Assembly (NCBI GenBank): GCA_044341215.1
Contig: JBIISC010000012.1
Span: 1-34,150, forward strand
Source of the DNA: JAFMIT01 sp044341215
Lineage (GTDB): Bacteria > Actinomycetota > Actinomycetes > S36-B12 > UBA5976
DNA: 34,150 nt
Reading direction: 5' to 3'
The notes below the pieces were generated by a model. It ran no database searches. It saw only the letters and a program-made list of their open reading frames with translations, and was not told the origin of the DNA. The position numbers and the translations under genes were made by a program. How positions within the stretch are numbered: position 1 is the stretch's first letter; the number at the start of each line of letters is the position of its first letter. Of the stretch, positions 31,687 through 34,150 are shown in pieces.

Positions 31687-31716
31687 AGCGTAAAGCCCGA
31701 ATGGTGTACTTTCCAA
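31687..31716 (-). promoter_or_regulatory. gabT promoter, leaderless
   Basis: On the minus strand TTGGAA (31711-31716), an 18-base spacer and TACGCT (31687-31692) end 7 bases before the ATG at 31679. There is no Shine-Dalgarno. The -35 is one arm of the palindrome at 31711-31736. Confidence 0.5.
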
Positions 31717-31736
31717 GACAAGCGCGTGTCTTGGAA
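31711..31736. promoter_or_regulatory. 26-bp operator-like palindrome between gabT and rseP
   Basis: Perfect 10-bp arms TTCCAAGACA and TGTCTTGGAA flank a 6-base AGCGCG centre. Each outer end supplies a TTGGAA -35 box, one for gabT and one for rseP. A dimeric regulator bound here would touch both promoters. The motif does not match an operator I know. Confidence 0.6.
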
Positions 31737-31760
31737 TTTAGTTAGTCTTACGGCTATCGA
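31731..31760 (+). promoter_or_regulatory. Candidate rseP promoter
   Basis: TTGGAA (31731-31736) and TATCGA (31755-31760) are 18 bases apart, upstream of the rseP ribosome site AAAGG. The -35 is the right arm of the palindrome. Confidence 0.4.
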
Positions 31761-31775
31761 AACGAAAGGCAATCC

Positions 31776-33095
31776 GTGCTTGAAATTCTAGGAATCTTGA
31801 TATTTCTCGGGTTGATAGGCGCATCGATTGGCCTACATGAGTTTGGTCACTTTATTCCGGCTCGAAAGTTCGGAGTCAAAGTTAGCGAATTCGCCATTGG
31901 CTTTGGACCCACCCTTTTTGCTAAGAATTTCGGGGAGACAAGTTTTCGCCTTCGCGCACTTCCAGTTGGTGGATTCATTCGAATGATAGGTATGTATTTA
32001 CCTGTGCGTCCGAATGGGAAAGCAGATAAAGGATTTTTTGCATCTGCCACCGAAGCGGCTCGTTTGGAAGCGTCTAGAGAAATTAGTTTGGCCGACGAAA
32101 GCCGGACTTTCTACAAATTGAGTGTGCCCAAGCGTCTTGTGATTATGACTGGTGGACCATTGATGAATTTGGTTCTGGCTATTTTTATGTTTACTTTCAT
32201 TTTGTCGATTATTGGTTTTCAAACTCCAAATACCACCGTCAGCAAAGTAATTGAATGCGTACCGACCAGAACCAATCCTGATGGGATTTCAACAAATGAT
32301 GGGTCAATAAGCGGAGTATGCAAAGGTTCCAAGGCCACCCCAGCTAGTTTGCTTGGTTTAAAAACCGGAGACAAGTTAGTGCGAGTTGCGGGAACTTCAA
32401 TTTCCAAGTGGGAAGATTTTGCTGCTGCTTTAAAAAACTATTCTCCAGGCGATCAAATCCGGTTAAAACTAATTCGGGATTCGAAAACCTTAGAGTTCAC
32501 AACAGTTTTAGCAGCCGTGGAAATTCCCAAGTATGACTCCAAAGGAAACGAAACCGGAAAATACATCACTAAACCTTTTGTTGGAGTTTCACCAGATTTT
32601 TATTGGCAAACCATGTCGGTTATCGAGGTCCCGAAATATATGTGGGATTTCACAACTGCAACTGTTGAATCATTAATGTCTTTCCCAGTTCGGATTTATG
32701 ACCTGGCATATCGCATGGCTACTGGCAAAGAGCGCGATCCGAATGGGCCGATATCTGTGGTTGGGGTAACCAGACTTAGCGGTGAAATCGCAGCAAGTGA
32801 TCAATCCCTACGTTCAAAGGTTCAGCAGATAGTTGGTATGGCAGCATCTTTAAATCTGTTTCTATTTCTGTTTAACCTTTTGCCTTTCTTGCCGCTAGAT
32901 GGTGGCCATGTTGCAGGGGCACTTTTCGAAAGTGTTCGCCGCAGGCTGGCTAAGTTTCGAGGCAAAGCTGACCCAGGACCAGTGGACATTGCCCGAATGT
33001 TGCCAATCACATATCTTGTGAGTCTGTTGTTGTTAAGCGCAGGGCTAATCGTGATTGTGGCGGATGCCATCGCACCCATAAGCCTTAATAGTTAG
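31776..33095 (+). CDS. rseP: RseP-like site-2 metalloprotease
   Basis: This 439-residue intramembrane zinc protease (M50B; Rip1 in mycobacteria) cuts membrane-bound anti-sigma factors and signal peptides. The first helix carries HEFGH (H21, E22, H25), and the last part LPLDGGHV supplies the third ligand D375. A PDZ domain lies between (about 185-265). Four membrane segments fit the family. The start is GTG, with AAAGG 7 bases upstream. rseP-ispG is a conserved pair, normally preceded by dxr, which is not here. Confidence 0.95.
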   Translation: MLEILGILIFLGLIGASIGLHEFGHFIPARKFGVKVSEFAIGFGPTLFAKNFGETSFRLRALPVGGFIRMIGMYLPVRPNGKADKGFFASATEAARLEASREISLADESRTFYKLSVPKRLVIMTGGPLMNLVLAIFMFTFILSIIGFQTPNTTVSKVIECVPTRTNPDGISTNDGSISGVCKGSKATPASLLGLKTGDKLVRVAGTSISKWEDFAAALKNYSPGDQIRLKLIRDSKTLEFTTVLAAVEIPKYDSKGNETGKYITKPFVGVSPDFYWQTMSVIEVPKYMWDFTTATVESLMSFPVRIYDLAYRMATGKERDPNGPISVVGVTRLSGEIAASDQSLRSKVQQIVGMAASLNLFLFLFNLLPFLPLDGGHVAGALFESVRRRLAKFRGKADPGPVDIARMLPITYLVSLLLLSAGLIVIVADAIAPISLNS

Positions 33096-33098
33096 CCT
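33093..33098 (+). promoter_or_regulatory. Candidate -10 box of a leaderless mRNA (ispG)
   Basis: TAGCCT overlaps the rseP stop codon and ends 6 bases before the ispG ATG. No Shine-Dalgarno is present in the 9-base gap. Confidence 0.4.
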
Positions 33099-33104
33099 TA
33101 GGCC

Positions 33105-34150
33105 ATGACTTCGTTGCCAATGCCAGAAATGCCAGCTCCGGTAATCACTCCAAGACGTAAGACCCGTCAAATCATTTTGAAGCATCACACCCACCCAGTA
33201 GCTGTGGGCGGAGATGCCCCAGTGAGTGTTCAATCAATGGCCACGACTCTGACTGCTGATGTTGACTCTACATTGCAGCAAATTGCCGAGCTCACAGCAT
33301 CGGGATGCCAAGTTGTTCGAGTAGCAGTGCCAAGCCAAGATGATGCTGATGCTTTGGCGCAGATCGCAAAAAAATCTGGCATTCCAGTCATTGCAGATAT
33401 TCACTTTCAACCAAAATATGTTTTCGCCGCAATCGAAGCAGGTTGCGCCGGAGTCCGGGTTAATCCGGGAAACATCAAGCAGTTTGACGACAAGGTCAAA
33501 GAAATTGCAAAAGCTGCGAAAGATCACGGAACTCCAATTCGTATTGGCGTGAATGCAGGTTCTTTGGATCCGCGGCTTTTGAAAAAATATGGCAAAGCAA
33601 CACCAGAGGCACTTGTTGAGTCAGCGCTTTGGGAAGCAAGTCTTTTCGAAGAGCACGATTTTCAAGATATTAAAATCTCAGTCAAGCATCACGACCCTGT
33701 AGTCATGGTGCGAGCATACGAATTACTTTCAGAGCAATGTGACTATCCACTACACCTTGGTGTAACTGAAGCTGGGCCATCATTTCAAGGAACCATCAAA
33801 TCTGCCGTTGCGTTTGGCGCATTACTTTCGCGAGGTATTGGCGACACAATTCGAGTATCGCTTTCAGCGCCACCGGTTGAAGAAGTCAAAGTTGGTTTGC
33901 AAATTTTGGAATCCTTGAATCTTCGCCGCCGCGGATTAGAAATTGTTTCTTGCCCTTCATGTGGCCGGGCACAAGTGGACGTTTACAAACTAGCTAATGA
34001 CGTAACAGCTGGACTAGAAGGAATGGAAGTTCCACTTCGAGTAGCTGTTATGGGATGTGTAGTAAATGGCCCAGGAGAAGCGCGTGAAGCAGATCTTGGT
34101 GTGGCAAGTGGAAACGGCAAAGGCCAAATATTTGTAAAAGGTGTAGTCAT
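33105..34150 (+). CDS. ispG: 4-hydroxy-3-methylbut-2-enyl diphosphate synthase, 3' truncated by window
   Basis: IspG (GcpE) reduces methylerythritol cyclodiphosphate to HMBDP in the MEP isoprenoid pathway, using a 4Fe-4S cluster. The frame is open from the ATG to the window edge: 348 codons are seen, and some 30-40 are probably missing. N-terminal TPRRKTRQI and GGDAPVSVQSM fit actinobacterial IspG, then GCQVVRVAVPSQDDADAL and VNPGN. The cluster ligands C283, C286 (SCPSCGR) and C318 (MGCVVNGPGEA) are present. It lies 9 bases after rseP. Confidence 0.96.
   Translation, partial: MTSLPMPEMPAPVITPRRKTRQIILKHHTHPVAVGGDAPVSVQSMATTLTADVDSTLQQIAELTASGCQVVRVAVPSQDDADALAQIAKKSGIPVIADIHFQPKYVFAAIEAGCAGVRVNPGNIKQFDDKVKEIAKAAKDHGTPIRIGVNAGSLDPRLLKKYGKATPEALVESALWEASLFEEHDFQDIKISVKHHDPVVMVRAYELLSEQCDYPLHLGVTEAGPSFQGTIKSAVAFGALLSRGIGDTIRVSLSAPPVEEVKVGLQILESLNLRRRGLEIVSCPSCGRAQVDVYKLANDVTAGLEGMEVPLRVAVMGCVVNGPGEAREADLGVASGNGKGQIFVKGVV

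Noticed and set aside
1..34150. CRISPR arrays, insertion sequences, prophage or defence systems
   Set aside because: No regularly spaced repeats, transposase motifs or phage genes were seen; all major frames match chromosomal housekeeping or transport genes.

Overview
The window is a gene-dense, housekeeping stretch of an actinobacterial (Actinomycetota) chromosome. The gene order era-recO-uppS, glyS-dusB-dgt-dnaG, rpsP-khpA-rimM-trmD-rplS-lepB-rnhB-dprA-xerC, M23 peptidase | rpsB-tsf-pyrH-frr-cdsA-rlmN and rseP-ispG is the actinobacterial one. Base composition is clearly low for that phylum (mid-40s % GC by eye), intergenic gaps are short, and several genes usual in this order are missing. 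This fits a streamlined freshwater lineage of the acI/Nanopelagicales type. That placement is inferred from content, not from a database search.

Layout. 1-78 is the tail of era, followed by an AI-2E family permease (minus), recO and uppS (plus). 2712-4259 (minus) holds a ZIP metal transporter with its Fur/Zur-type repressor, under a promoter that carries a Zur-like palindrome, and a small membrane protein. 4285-11070 (plus) holds a small ABM-like protein, glyS, dusB, a YdcF-like protein, dgt and dnaG. Then come tRNA-Asn(GTT), the rpsP-khpA-rimM-trmD-rplS ribosome cluster, two type I signal peptidases, rnhB, dprA and xerC. An M23 peptidase on the minus strand faces xerC. rpsB, with a long structured leader, starts the second translation and envelope block (rpsB-tsf, pyrH-frr-cdsA-rlmN).

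Between rlmN and rseP, where actinobacteria usually carry dxr, sits an 8-kb polyamine module. It contains an aminobutyraldehyde dehydrogenase, a four-gene PotDABC-type ABC importer, an agmatinase-family ureohydrolase and a convergent GABA/putrescine-type aminotransferase. Together they could import polyamines or agmatine and convert them through putrescine, 4-aminobutyraldehyde and GABA towards succinate semialdehyde. rseP and a truncated ispG close the window.

No mobile element, CRISPR array, prophage or defence island was seen, and I found no wholly unknown system. The points that merit a second look are regulatory: (i) strong intrinsic-terminator-like hairpins placed inside the early codons of rimM and lepB, just downstream of ribosomal protein genes; (ii) a recurring -10 hexamer exactly 6-7 nt before start codons that lack a Shine-Dalgarno sequence, which implies widespread leaderless mRNAs; (iii) a perfect 10-6-10 palindrome that overlaps both -35 boxes of the divergent gabT and rseP promoters; (iv) a Zur-like box in the ZIP-fur promoter; and (v) structured leaders before rpsB and rplS.
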